A model generated the notes under the pieces. It ran no database searches. It was not told where the DNA came from and was given only the letters and a program-made list of their open reading frames with translations. Source: Flaccisagitta enflata (lineage: Eukaryota; Chaetognatha; Sagittoidea; Aphragmophora). From it: DNA of 64,000 bases. Within the stretch, counting starts at the first letter, position 1; each line of letters begins with the position of its first letter. The DNA is taken from positions 20,088,001-20,152,000 of the forward strand of contig OZ231126.1 in NCBI GenBank assembly GCA_965153355.1, written 5' to 3'. This document shows, piece after piece, positions 11,342-22,696 of the stretch. The position numbers were made by a program, and so were the translations under genes.

Positions 11342-12150
11342 ATAGTAAAAAACACAATTTTTTTACGTAAAAAAACGTTTCTAATTTTTTTGGCTAAAGT
11401 TAGGTCAAAATGAATATCCAAATCGTGTTCTTCAGCCTTTTTGGGTCCCCTGTGCAAAAAACTGTGATGTGTCCATCTTTTTTTTTTCAAAATCCTTAAA
11501 ATTGAGATTTTCTCTCAACAGAATCCTGACCGTAAATTTCCATTTCTAAAAATATGGCCCTATTTTAAATCCATGTAATAAAAAGGCCGTGTTCTTAGAA
11601 ATGCAAATTTTTGCATTCTAAGATAGATTAAGAATTTCACGCGAAATAACTTTCCAAATTTGCTGCTCGTGTGCACCACGACTTAATTTGAACCGACTGC
11701 CATCAAGATCCTTGATGACTTCCGGATTCACTAAATACCGACATTGAGCAAATTGCTTTACAAAGTACAAAATGACAAATTTGCAGAGAATCGTATCTCT
11801 CTGGGATTGGATGTGTGTATTTTGCCTGTTACAGAGTAAGTAACTTTGAATATATAGCTATGTGCTCTCAGTTAGTGCTAAGCGGAATCCTGTGCGAGCG
11901 ATTACACCGAGTTGTGGAGCTTTTTGGTACATTACATTACATTACAGTTACATCCCACTTATACGGACCCAAAACAACGGAAATTAGCCTAGTGCGGAAA
12001 TCTTGGTCGCTTCATGTAATTTTAATGATAGCCATGGTGGAATCTCTCCTACAACAGATTAAATTTGTTGTCACTTGATCTTTTATTTTCTCTCTCTCTC
12101 TCCCGTAATGACTTTTTTCCCACGACGAGGGGCGCCTTTATCGTTAATGT
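11342..12150. other. AT-rich noncoding, no feature seen
   Basis: An 87-codon frame at 11815-12078 has no recognisable domain and no splice or repeat context; I do not call it a gene. Confidence 0.6.
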
Positions 12151-12156
12151 CCTGTA

Positions 12157-12600
12157 TTTAGTTGAGGACACGCATCCCTATAGGAGGCTTTGTCCGTCCG
12201 TCCGTTACACTGTAGTTGAAAAGTGCGTCCCTGATGGGTACTAATGAACAAGCATCTGTGATCCTTTGTTTTTAAGACTTTTTAAGCGGTTTTTTAAATT
12301 AGGGTTAGGGTTGGGTTTAGGGTTAGGGTAAGGGTTGGGGATAGTTTTAGGGTTAGGGTTAGGGACAGGTTTAGCTTTAGGGCTAAGGGTTGGCTGGGTT
12401 TTATGCATTACGGCCCGAAGCTATTCGAATTAAATTCGCTCTGGCGGAGGATTCGGAAAGTAAAACAAAATCGTTCGGGGACTCATTCATTTTGTCCTTA
12501 TGATGCTGCAGTTGAGGTTGTGAGTGTGTGTAAGTGTGTGTGTTTATACGCCCCGGCCCACCCGTTCGCAACAATATTGTAACCCCGGCTGAGCCGGATC
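12157..12600 (-). mobile_element. HINE-2-like copy containing a degenerate TTAGGG tract
   Basis: It starts TTTAGTTGAGGACACGCATC, CCTATAGGAGGCTTTGTCC and CCGT repeats, and ends with CGGCCCACCCGTTCGCAACA at 12551-12575. Both ends match the HINE-2 family in minus orientation. The hairpin stem is decayed. The interior 12297-12403 is a GGTTAG-type tract. Confidence 0.6.
12297..12403. repeat. Interstitial telomere-like (TTAGGG)n
   Basis: Several exact TTAGGG units mixed with TTGGGT, TAAGGG and TTAGCT variants. TTAGGG is the common metazoan telomere repeat. Confidence 0.8.
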
Positions 12601-12603
12601 ACC

Positions 12604-13065
12604 CATTCACCCCCCTCTGGATAGCCCCCCAAAGAAAAACCAAAAAACCCATTCTGGGGACCCCAAGATTTATCATCTAAGATGTCTTGGCTACACAAAA
12701 CAACATCAGACTAAATCATTTGAAGGCAAAATTTGGGAAAAAGTCACTTTTTATGCAAAAATCAAGCATTTTTTGCCATATTTGGCACTTTCATAGTTAA
12801 TACAGCTTCCAAAATTTTTTAAAAAATCTAAAAAGTGTAAGATTAGCTAATTTGTAACTAGTTTTACCTTTTCAAGCTAGTTTTGATGGATATTTCAAAG
12901 ATTAGAGCAAAAAAAATCACTTAAAACCAGAAAATCGAGTTTTTATCTGCATTCTTTTGCCTAAAATCATTCCAGCTACATCAATAAGCCTGTAAACTAT
13001 AAAAAGTGTGTGGGAACAGTTGAAACTCATATGGTTTTACCATTTTAAGTTAGTTTGAAGAAATA
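12604..13065 (+). repeat. ~460-bp dispersed repeat, copy 1
   Basis: It starts CACCCCCCTCTGGATAGCCC and ends AAGTTAGTTTGAAG. The reverse complement occurs at 18354-18795 at roughly 85-90% identity by eye. The two copies form an inverted pair about 5.3 kb apart. No ORF, no TIR, no poly-A tail. Confidence 0.85.
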
Positions 13066-13845
13066 TTTAATTTTTAAAAGCTAAAAAAAATGACTTAAAA
13101 ACAGTAAATTTAAGCTTTTTTTAGTATTTTTAAACTGAAATGATATCAATACTTCCAAACTATTTCATGCAAGTAAAATATATATATTACATACAGTAAA
13201 GTACATAAACATACATCTCACCATTACATATGACTTGGAGCAAGTAAAGGGAAAAAAGTTCATTCAGTCACTTCTTGATCAATTTTTCGCATCAAAATAT
13301 TTACTATGAACCAAAAAAATGTTTTCTCAAGCCTCATAGAATCATATAGCACACCCCCCCAAAAAATAGGCCCGCCGTTAGCCGTTTTATAGCAAAGGGA
13401 GCAGTATATACAATGAGGAACGCCAGGTAATTTTAGATTGTGTGTAAGAATTATTTTAAAAGACCGTTTTTCTGTCGCTGTCAGCGATACGATTTTGGGG
13501 ATTTGATCCATTTTTTCCCCGAAATGTGTTAATTGTGTTAATAGTTGCCTGAGATAATTTTCTCCACCTTAATATATGCAATTTTGTCACCTTACTAAAA
13601 AAAACCCTGAAGGAGGTCAAGTTACAAATGAAAATCATAAAATCGTAGTGTTCAACTTATTATTTTTGTTTACAATACTTCCCGTCAGAGTTAAGCTATG
13701 AAATTTTAAATGGTGTTAAGGAACATGCTAAACTACTTGCGTGTCAATTTTCATGATCCTAGGCAAATTTTAAGTATCGCTTTTTCTCCTTTGATTCCAA
13801 AATCCATGCTAAAAAGGAGTTTTTGAAAAAAAGATTTTTCATCTT
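13066..13845. other. AT-rich noncoding, no feature seen
   Basis: Only a poly-C run near 13350 and scattered A/T homopolymers. Confidence 0.6.
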
Positions 13846-13981
13846 GAAAATAACAAATCTGTAAAACAGTCAAACTTTTTGCATTTTTAAAAACATACGA
13901 CGCGAGATATACTAATTTTTAAGCGTCGTATGTTTTTGTTTTTTTCATTTTTGCGTTTTCTATGCAAATTTGTTATTTTCA
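13846..13981. repeat. Palindrome with perfect 15-bp inner stem
   Basis: AAAAACATACGACGC (13888-13902) and GCGTCGTATGTTTTT (13923-13937) are perfect inverted repeats around a 20-base loop. The stem extends imperfectly to GAAAATAACAAAT and ATTTGTTATTTTC at the outside. It could be a tiny foldback element or a decayed MITE. Confidence 0.75.
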
Positions 13982-14219
13982 GTGAGCATGAGTTGGAGTG
14001 ATTTTTTGCTCCTTCTAGAAAGCGAGCTGCTGGTGAAATGGTTTGTGTGGTGGAGGGATATCTGATGGATGTTGAGCCTCAATTTTCATAATCAAGCTGT
14101 GTGTTGTCAGCATAAATGCAAATCTATTATTTTTGCTTGTTCGAATACATGCTTGCTTGCTTGTTTCTGTGCTTACATGCTTGTAAACAACTGTAAGAAA
14201 TGACCAAAAAGGAAGCGAA

Positions 14220-14262
14220 AAAGAAAGAAAAAAACGGAGGTACAAAATAGTGAAAGAAATGG

Positions 14263-14313
<51 letters not shown>

Positions 14314-14340
14314 ATGAAAGATATTAGACAAAAAGAAAAA
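14220..14340. repeat. (AAAG)n microsatellite
   Basis: GAAA tetranucleotide run, longest at 14265-14312. Confidence 0.95.
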
Positions 14341-14361
14341 GAGAAAGAATGAAAGGATAAA

Positions 14362-14562
14362 AACAAGTAATGGGTGGTTACAACAATGGCGGGTGGGCAA
14401 AGTCGTCCAACCTCTATTCACATCCCCCCTCCCCACACAAATGCAAGCATCAGATCACTTTTTGACGCGCGTCCACAGACTAACGGTATAAACGATGGAC
14501 AGACTAACGGACAGACAGACGGACAAAGCTTCTTGTAGAGTCGCGGGTCCGCAACTAAAAAA
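14362..14562 (+). mobile_element. HINE-2 copy
   Basis: AACAAGTAATGGGTGGTTAC, GGCGGGTGGGCAAAG, the CATCCCCCCTCCCCACAC block, ACGGACAGAC repeats and the end GTCGCGGGTCCGCAACTAAA. Confidence 0.75.
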
Positions 14563-14574
14563 GAAAGACAGATA

Positions 14575-14591
14575 GAAATGAAAAAAAGGGA

Positions 14592-14635
<44 letters not shown>

Positions 14636-14676
14636 AAAAGAAAGAAAAAAATAATGAAAAGAAAAAGAAAAGAAAA

Positions 14677-14708
<32 letters not shown>

Positions 14709-14880
14709 AACAAGAGAGGAAGAAAGAAAAAAAAAGAAATGTTAACTGAAATGTTGAGAAAAACACTTGTTATCGCTCGTTAAGGAGAGAGAGACAGAGA
14801 GACAGAGAGACAGACAGACAGACAGAGACAGAGAGACAGAGAGACAGAGAGACAGAGAGTCGGAGAGAGATATGAGTAAG
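14575..14880. repeat. (AAAG)n and (GACA)n microsatellites
   Basis: AAAG runs at about 14588-14740 and GACAGA/GAGACA at 14785-14870. Serine/leucine-rich frames here are artefacts. Confidence 0.92.
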
Positions 14881-14885
14881 GAATA

Positions 14886-15065
14886 AACAAGACCGGATAC
14901 ACGGCCACCAGTTGTGGATGGGTGGGCAGGGGTGGATATGCGCGTTTTCCCACTTTTCGACTCATGCTGATGGACCAACGGACCGATGGACTGACGGAGC
15001 GACGGACTGACGGACCGACGGATGGACAAAGCCTCTTATAGAGTTGCGTGCCCGCATCTAAAAAA
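14886..15065 (+). mobile_element. HINE-1 copy, nearly complete
   Basis: AACAAGACCGGATACACGGC, GGATGGGTGGGCAGGGG, CCACTTTTCGACTCATG, about 10 ACGG/GCGACGG units and the end AGTTGCGTGCCCGCATCTAA. Confidence 0.8.
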
Positions 15066-15086
15066 GAAAAAAGTTGCAAAAGCATT

Positions 15087-15431
15087 AGATGGTCAGCGGT
15101 ACCTGTGCCCTGCTTAAGTAGGTTGTGGTTGAAGTTGAGGGGGGAATTTTCTCCTCCTACATCTTCTTCTCCTCCGCCCCCCAGCCTCCAGGCCTGTATC
15201 TCAGCCTCAAGGCCCATATCCCAGGCTTGAGGCCCAAATCCCAGTGTTAAGGCCCAAATCCCTTGAGACAGGAATTTTGGCCTTGAAGTAGGGATTTGGG
15301 ACTCAAGTCTGGGATTTGGGCTTCCAGGGCTTCCAGGGCAAGTACGAAGGAGGAGGAAAAGAGGAGAAGAAGGAGGAGCAAATTATGTGTGGAAGGATAG
15401 GTCATCGACCCCTTTGGGGCCGCTGCCCAAA
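15087..15431 (-). mobile_element. Foldback family FB-A copy, diverged
   Basis: GATGGTCAGCGGTACC and GCCCTGCTT match the reverse complement of the FB-A tail. The interior has GGCCTCAAGGCCCATATCCC-type 20-base repeats, and the right end reads ATCGACCCCTTTGGGGCCGC. The left inverted arm is eroded. Confidence 0.6.
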
Positions 15432-15589
15432 AAGGAACGCGAGAGGAAAAAAAAAGAAAGAATGATAAGAAAGGAAGAAAAAATGGTAGAACAAAAAAGT
15501 TCGACATACAGACACAGACAGATAGACAGAAAGACACACAGACACACAGAAGAGAGATTGCATGATTTATAACACACACACAAAAAAAG

Positions 15590-15808
15590 GCCAAGGATGG
15601 ACCAGACGCACTGAGGGACCGATGTGCGGACCGACAGATGGACAAAGCCTCTGACACGAATGCAAGGGCACATCTAACATGCCCAAGTAGGCCAATAAGG
15701 TTCGTCGTGTGAATCGTTGAACGAATGTGTAACTGACCAACAGACCGACTGACCAACTAACTGACGGACACAGCCAATTATAGAGGTGCTTTGGCGCACC
15801 TAAAAAGC
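15590..15808 (+). mobile_element. HINE fragment plus HINE-3 copy
   Basis: 15590-15676 is a 3' HINE fragment (ACCGACAGATGGACAAAGCC). 15683-15808 is a HINE-3: CCAAGTAGGCCAATAAGG, ACTGACCAAC repeats and the end AGGTGCTTTGGCGCACCTAA, a 6-bp hairpin followed by CTAAAA. Confidence 0.75.
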
Positions 15809-16640
15809 ATATCATATGAATGATTGTGATTGCAAACGTTTCCATGGAAAAGTAAAATACAACTTTGCTAAAAAAAAGACGCACCTGCTTATCAATTCAT
15901 AAAAAAGATGCAATAGATAAATTGAACCATTTTCATTTAGGACATTTAAAAAGATTTTCAAACAAATCTATCTAGACCAATCCAAGGTCTGTATCTCAAA
16001 TGATTTAGATGCCAGAGCCGTGCAGAGAGAAGCACTAATTTGCAAAAATGCAATTTTAGAATTTAGAGATTGTCAAACTAAAATGGGTAAAGATTTTACT
16101 CAAACTATTGCCCTTTTTAACAAAAAAAGATAGGATTACAAGATTGGCGCAAAATGAAAGTGATTTTGAAAGGCATTCAAAAGATTTTAATGAGTTTCAC
16201 AAAGATTCATAGGTAAAATTAACCATTTAAAAGTCTTTTTTTTTATCCGTGTGGTACCTACAAATGATTACAAGAAAAGGAACATCGCTGTCAGTCCCAA
16301 CTTGTTAATGTGTGAATGTGATGACGATGATAAAGGAGGATGAAGGAACAAATGCATTGATAAATGAATGAACCCCACTGAGGGCGTGTTTCTAGTGAAG
16401 ATGAAAAACGCAATAGTTCCCGTTGAACACGTTGACAGTATGAACACATATTAATGAATTTTAACTGTCCCACGAGGGAGTGAGTGAAGTGAATGAGCAA
16501 GCCTTTGAACAGAATGAGCGGTGCGAGTGAACGAACATAGTGAGCGACCGAGTGGCCCGTTAAAAACGCGATTGTCTTTGACTAGAAACGCCACCTGATA
16601 CTGGTAGGCCAAATGATAGTTGGAAAAAAGTCAAATTTTG
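15809..16640. other. AT-rich noncoding, no feature seen
   Basis: GAGTGAGTGAA-type short repeats near 16470-16560; otherwise nothing recognised. Confidence 0.6.
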
Positions 16641-16647
16641 CAATTCG

Positions 16648-16850
16648 GCTTTTTAGATGCGTCCTTGCATCTCTATAAGGTGCATCTCTCTAAGGTGTTT
16701 CCCTCCCTCCTTAGGTCAGTCCGTAACCCGTTTTCTCAAAATTAGTCTATGCACTCCAAAACTCGCAGAAACCACCCCTAACTATTATTAGATGCGTCCT
16801 CGCATTTCTATAAATGTCCGTCCTTCCCGAAGTCTCATGTACTCAGAAAC
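16648..16850 (-). mobile_element. HINE-4-like termini, two partial copies
   Basis: TTTTTAGATGCGTCCTTGCA forms the hairpin AGATGC/GCATCT and is followed by TCTATAAGG, then TCCGTAACCC. A second start, TTAGATGCGTCCTCGCAT, is at about 16788 followed by GTCCGTCC. The opposite ends were not found. Confidence 0.5.
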
Positions 16851-16859
16851 CACCCTTGA

Positions 16860-17350
16860 CTATTATGAGAATGTATGAACGAATGAATAAATGAACAAAT
16901 GAAGGAATGAACGAACAAACAAAAAATAGTTGGATGAAAGAATGAATGAATGAATGAATGAAAGAATGAATGAATGAATGTATTAAAGAATGAATGAATG
17001 ATGAGTTAAACAAATCTGTAATGAAATGAAAGCATGCAACAACCACGGAGATTTATATCTTCAAAATTAAAACAGTTGAATGAAATTATGAAATAATGAA
17101 TGAATGAATGAAATAATGAAATAATGAATGAATGAATGAATGAATGAATAAATGAATTGATGAACAAAGGAAAGACTAAATGAATGAATAAATGAATGAA
17201 TGAATGAATGATGGGTTGAACAAATCATAAACAAAAAAAACGAGGAGAAAAGAGGAGAAAAACAGAATATATGAATGAATGAATGAATAAATGTGAAAGA
17301 ATGAATGAATTAATGAAGGAATATATAAATGACCAAATGAATGAATACAC
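16860..17350. repeat. (AATG)n microsatellite cluster
   Basis: GAATGAATGAAT tracts at 16940-17000, 17090-17215 and 17265-17345, separated by unique AT-rich sequence. Confidence 0.93.
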
Positions 17351-18353
17351 AAATCATCAAAAGTCTTGATTATCAAAGGAATGTAAGATTGCTTAACCGG
17401 AAAATTTGAGTAATCATAACACAAATCTGTATTATGACATGTTGAAAGATATGCTGAAAATAGCTATTTATGCATGTTTTATTTTAGATATTCTTTAAAT
17501 CTTACATTAAAAATATCAAAAAATATTAATTCATATAAAATTTACTAATTTTCTGCAGTTCTTTGAAAATTTTAAAAGATTTTTTTAGTAAATCAATATA
17601 TCATATTCATGAAACTAAAATAAACTATGTTAATTCACTTTAAATATGAAATAATGAATATTCAGCTGATACAAATGGATTTTGCATTAATTTTTTTTAT
17701 TTTGCAATCAAAAGATAATATATTTAACAAAAATTCTGAAAAAAATGATTATATTAAAACTTAGTTTTTTAGCCTTAGTGAATGCCAAATTCTACGCAAT
17801 CTTGCTCCATGTCATATATTCTTATGTATATGTCACTATTCTGTATTTTTAAATATTATTTGTATTTTTAAATTATATTTGAAATCAGATTAAATCTTCA
17901 AAATACTAAAATATTTTATTTCATTAGGGTTTTTTTTTCATTTTTAAATTTTTTAGTGATGTCTCTTTTAAACATTTTACCCTCCTGAAGAGCCGAAAAA
18001 AATTCTTGTTTTTACTTTTGGGGCCATGCAGAGAGGGGTGTAGGGATGACCGACATAGTAGCATACCTAGGTGCGCACAGGCAATCAAACGCCTCTGCGT
18101 TGATGTAAGCTGAAACCACCGATGAATTTTGATATCGTACTATACTCTAAGAAAGAATGTGTAATTTACAACATCAGTGTTTCGCCCAAGATCAACTAAG
18201 ACGCCTGATTTCCACAGATTTTTTTTTCACTTATAAAGTAACAAAGGTTTTCAATTCAAAATTTGAGAAGCATTCAAACGAAAAATTTCATCAATACAAA
18301 AATATATTTTATCAAATTCTATGAAAAATATAGATTAATGAAAGATTTTTTTT
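17351..18353. other. Very AT-rich noncoding DNA
   Basis: No ORF, tandem array or element end seen. Confidence 0.6.
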
Positions 18354-18795
18354 TCTTCAAACTAACTTAAAATGATAAAACCATATGTATTTCAACTGTT
18401 CCCACACACTTTTTATAGTTTACAGGCTTATTGATGTAGCTTGAATGATTTCAAGCAAAAGAATGCTGAAAAAAGCTCGATTTTCTAGTTTGAAGTGATT
18501 TTTTTTGCTCTAATCTTTGAAATATCTATCCAAACTAGCTTGAAAAGGTAAAACCAGTTACACATTAGCTATTCTTACACTTTTTAGATATTTTCTATAG
18601 TTTTGGAAGCTGTATGAACCGTGAAAGTGCCAAATGCTTGATTTTTGCATAAAAAGTGACTTTTTCCCAAATTTTGCCTTCAAATGATTTAGTCTGATGT
18701 TGTTTTGTATAGCCAAGACATCCTAGATGATAGTTTTTGGGGTCCCCAGAATGGGTTTTTTGGTTTTTCTTTGGGGGGCTATCCAGAGGGGGGTG
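18354..18795 (-). repeat. ~440-bp dispersed repeat, copy 2 (inverted)
   Basis: The reverse complement matches 12604-13065 from CTTCAAACTAACTTAAAATG to GGCTATCCAGAGGGGGGTGC. Identity drops abruptly at both ends, marking the element limits. Confidence 0.85.
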
Positions 18796-18849
18796 CATTA
18801 GGCTTATAAGCAGCCTAAGGCCCCAAGTGAGGGAGCCTGAGAGCAGCGA

Positions 18850-18883
18850 AATTAAAAAAGGGAAAGAAAAAGAAAAAAAGGAA

Positions 18884-18923
<40 letters not shown>

Positions 18924-19005
18924 AGAAAGAAAGAAAAAAGAAAGAAAGAAGAAAGAAAGAAAAGAAAGAAAAAAGAAAGAAAGAAAAAAAAGAAAGAAAG
19001 ATAAA
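18850..19005. repeat. (AAAG)n microsatellite
   Basis: GAAA/AAAAGAAA repeats abutting the dispersed repeat by about 60 bases. Confidence 0.95.
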
Positions 19006-19925
19006 AAAACAACTTTTTTTCTGTTTTTATCTTGATTTTCTATCAAAAAAACTTTCATAAAACATATGATCTTTTTTTCAATTAGGTTCATCAGCTTAGA
19101 AAGATAAAAGCCTTTCTAGTTTATATCCACTTGAAAGGGAGTGACAGCAAGCCGGGGGGGGAGGAAGTGAAGGGAAGGGGGCTAATGGGGCCCCGCGGTG
19201 GCCCTTAAGCCTTAGGCCCCGCGGTAGCTTTATCCGGCTCAGAACCCCGGAATAGAGAGTATATCGTATGCATGTGTGATGGAAGCAACCAGTTAAAAGT
19301 GGCCAAATAAACAAATACTCCGGTGGTTAAACAGTGCGTCCAAGTCTTGCGTATATCGTCGACTGGAAAAAAGTCACAGACCTGGGATTTCTCTCAAAAA
19401 TATGCTCTTTTTTCTTAATTTGGCTGAAATCCGTCATTGTAGATTATGTACATGATTTCCTTTTTCAGGCGCAAGGTGCTGGGAGAGAAAATTCTCTGTA
19501 ACTTTATCCGGAAGATATTGCGAAAAAGGAACGCATTGCGGATTTGATAAAAATAAGTAAATGATAAATCGTCGCATTATTCTGTTTAGTCTGTATGGTT
19601 GTAAGTTTGATGGTTTTTTTTTCCTTTTGAAAAAGCAAAGCTTTTTGTACCAGGCACTCACATTTTATCATTCAGCAGGTGCACAAATCTATTTTGTAAT
19701 TATGTATTTTTTGTTCTTGTTAGATGCGTCCATCAGGAATTGATCTCTAAAAGAGGGTCTGTCCATCCGTCCGTTAGTTCATCTGTTCGCCCATCTTTCT
19801 CTCCAGATATTTCACGTGATTAGCACCAAATTCAATACACACAAAGACACAGTCCGGACGCATCGTTGCCTAGTCGGGATGATTTATGGTTTCAACTTTC
19901 AACTTTCATGTATTTAACCTTTCAG
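19006..19925. other. Noncoding with a HINE-4-like fragment at 19718-19800
   Basis: GTTAGATGCGTCCATCAGG and CTGTCCATCCGTCCGTTAG resemble the HINE-4 start. A poly-G/A-rich patch is at 19150-19180. Nothing else recognised. Confidence 0.45.
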
Positions 19926-20018
19926 ACAGTATCAGTGGTGTTGGGTTGATGAAGCAAATAACGATTGGGACTATTGTTGCTTTCCGGGATCCACAATCAG
20001 CCGTGATGGGAAAAAAGG
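19926..20018 (+). CDS. Candidate exon of cysteine-rich WCWV/WDYCC module protein
   Basis: After a pyrimidine-rich acceptor (TTTAACCTTTCAG at 19913-19925) a short frame reads QYQWCWVDEANNDWDYCC. The exon at 53667-53861 contains YSWCWVKPNQKAWDYCC: the same W-C-W-V and W-D-Y-C-C residues at the same spacing. Candidate donors are GTGATG at 20003 (phase 1) and GTAGAG at 20019 (phase 2). It starts in phase 2. I infer it is an upstream exon of the same gene, or of a paralogue, separated from the 3' exons by the transposon block; the phase-1 donor would be compatible with the 53667 exon. The short length and single motif keep confidence moderate. Confidence 0.5.
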
Positions 20019-21775
20019 GTAGAGATGGCATATGAAAAAAATTTGATATTTTGTCATTTTTCACTCATGCTAATGCCATTAGTTCCAAATGTTTAAAAAA
20101 AATTCCTTCGAATTTATTACTAGTATAAATATACTAAATAATTGCGTTTTTAATTAGTACACAAGTCAATGGGGGTCATAAAAGTGGCAGGATCATCTAG
20201 GATCCGCGCCGTTTGACTTTCCCACACAAACTGCTTTATTCATCTCATGTTTGCGGATTTTACCTTGATGCGCGCGCAATCGGAAATGAATCTCAGCTGA
20301 GAATCAGCCTCATTTCTAATTACTCAATTATACAAATTAGCTTATGACTAGTGTCACGCTAAGCCGACCGTGGACGGGATGAAATTCGTCAATTTCACAT
20401 GTTTGAAAATTGAACAAAACCATATGTCATCATGTAGCTCACCTATTCTTACATATGAATCCATACTTGGATTTTCTTAAGTAAGCTCATTTTTCATGCA
20501 AATTAGGCTTAAATAGATATTGTTGGCAGTTTTATTACTAGAAAATTTAGCTAAATACAATCACGAAATCAATATGACAGTGAAATTCTTATTGATAACG
20601 TTCAAGCAAACATGTGTGATCATGTTTCTGAAATTTTTTTGAATTTTTTTAGTTTTTTAAAAAAAATCTCTATAAGTAGCATTTCTGGCTGGGTGGGCTG
20701 TTGGAAGAAAAAAAAATTTCCCCATGCTCTTTTTTATGCCAGTGACGAGGAATCTTTAAAGGAAGCTTCATGCAAAATTTCAACCAGATCGGTCAATTAT
20801 TTTAGAAGTTATGCCATTTTTTCATTTTTTTATCTGGTGGGCTGGTTGGTCTGGTTGGACTGCTCAACATTCTCTAGGTCGCATAAGAATTTAGGCAAAG
20901 GAGTCTCTTGATCTAGATACCAACCATGCAAAATTTCATTGGGCTAACTCAAATAGTTCCTGAGATATGCAAATTTGAATTTTGTGAAATTTTACCAAAA
21001 TAAAACTTAAAAGCATCATGCATTTGTGTGAGAAGCGCTGTGTGGAAACAAAGAATTAACTACGAAGCTGGTCGGCAGCGTTACAATTCAATTCTTTTTT
21101 TTGTAGTGATCATCTTTGAAATTTCACTGTGACCAAACGATTTGGAGTTAAGTTGAAATTTTGGTGCAAGTACAGAATTGATTTTCTTCCCATCATGAAG
21201 ATGAATTTTTCGTCTTATGTTACTATGCCGTGGCATAGTATGAATCATAGTGTGACACAAGTGTGACAGCTACAACAAGGAGCACCTCTGAATTGTAACG
21301 CTCCAGGAAAATGCTTATTTCTTTTGAATAGAATGGAAAAATCCTTGAAAATCGGAGGAAAGGTCCTCCAACTAGTCCTTAATACAATGGAAAAGAAAAA
21401 AAAAATGCTTAATGTTTGAGTAAAGATAGGCCTACGAAAAAAACTTTCTACCTAACTCATTTTTAGAAAAAAATGAAAGAAAAATAAAGGGGAAGAGTGT
21501 CATAATTCAAATTCATTTTTTGTCATCTTACAGTTGAAATATTAAATTCAAACTTTCTACACATATCAATGGATTGATAGTGATTGCTTACAAGCTATTG
21601 GATGACCCCCATTGACATTTTTTGATTGGTTAAACTTGCGTTTTGCTTGCAGGGACAGAATCGGGACAGGCCCTAATAGACCCTTCTACCCCTGTTTTGG
21701 ACCCCATAGGGGCAGTCGGTGTGGCAAATTTTGGTTTAGTATGGCACACCAGATAGTTAGGTATGTCACCCAACC
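20019..21775. other. AT-rich noncoding, no feature seen
   Basis: Long unique-looking AT-rich sequence. Phrases such as TGCAAAATTTCA followed by GAG ATA TGCAAATTTGAA recur loosely, hinting at very old repeats, but no element could be bounded. Confidence 0.55.
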
Positions 21776-21779
21776 TTTG

Positions 21780-22099
21780 TGACCTTATGCAATTCAGCAG
21801 AAGAAGCGATGACACTTCTACAATGGCGGAGAGTCAGGGTTTCTCGCGCGCATGACGAAACTCGGAATCAGCCTTATGATCGATTTGTCATTCTATTATC
21901 ATTCCAAAGTTCTACTTTGTTAGATATTAAGTTTCATCATCCAGGGACCTTTCATGAAGTTATGAAAGGTGTTTTTAGTGATAATGGTAACACAAATGGA
22001 AATTCCTACACATTTTTCTTTCATTATGACAGAAACAACAATAGAAAAACTGACCCTTTGGTTTTTCTCAATTCTCCTAGCGGAAGCGAGTTGCTCTAG
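21780..22099 (+). CDS. Unrecognised protein-like frame, possible terminal exon
   Basis: A 106-codon frame follows an acceptor-like site (GCAATTCAGCAG, ending 21799) and ends in TAG at 22097-22099. The residues are not low-complexity (for example GTFHEVMKGVF and SYTFFFHYDRNNN). No domain recognised and no partner exon found. It could equally be a chance frame next to a minisatellite. Confidence 0.25.
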
Positions 22100-22640
22100 A
22101 GCTGTCCAAGAGTTGTCTGAGAGTTGTCTTTGAGTTATCTCAGAGTTGTCCTAGTGCTGTCCTAGTATTGTCCTAGACGTGCCCTAGACTTGTCCTTATT
22201 GTCCTAGAGTTGTTCTGAAGTTGCCTAAGAGTTGTCTAAGATGTCAACCATTTATTTTTTAAAGTGTCTTGGAATTGTTCTAAAGTTGTCTGAGAGTTGT
22301 CCTATGTTGTCCCAGATTTGTCCTAAAGATATCCTAGGCTTATCCTGGACTTGTCCCAATTGTCCTTCAGTTGTTTTAGGGTTGTTTGGTCGTTTCTTAA
22401 ATTGTCCTGGAGTTGCTTTGAAGGGGTCCTAGAATTACTATTGTTTTGAGATTGAAAGTTGTCCTAGAGTTTCTAAATTGTCCTAGTTGTTCAAATGTTG
22501 TCCTACAAACATCCTTGTTGTCGTAGAGTTGTCCTGGTGTCATTCCAGTATTGTCCTAATGTTGTCTTGAAGTCCTAGATTTGTTCTCAGGGTTGTCCTG
22601 GATTTGTCCTTGAGTTGTCGTCAGGTTGACTGGAGATATC
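22100..22640. repeat. Degenerate minisatellite AGTTGTCCTAG (~11 bp)
   Basis: Dozens of GTTGTCCTAGAG-like units with frequent substitutions and variable spacing. Confidence 0.88.
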
Positions 22641-22696
22641 TTGTGTTAGTTTACAACAACAAATTTGAAATGACTTTATTTAAAAGGCAGCTATTA

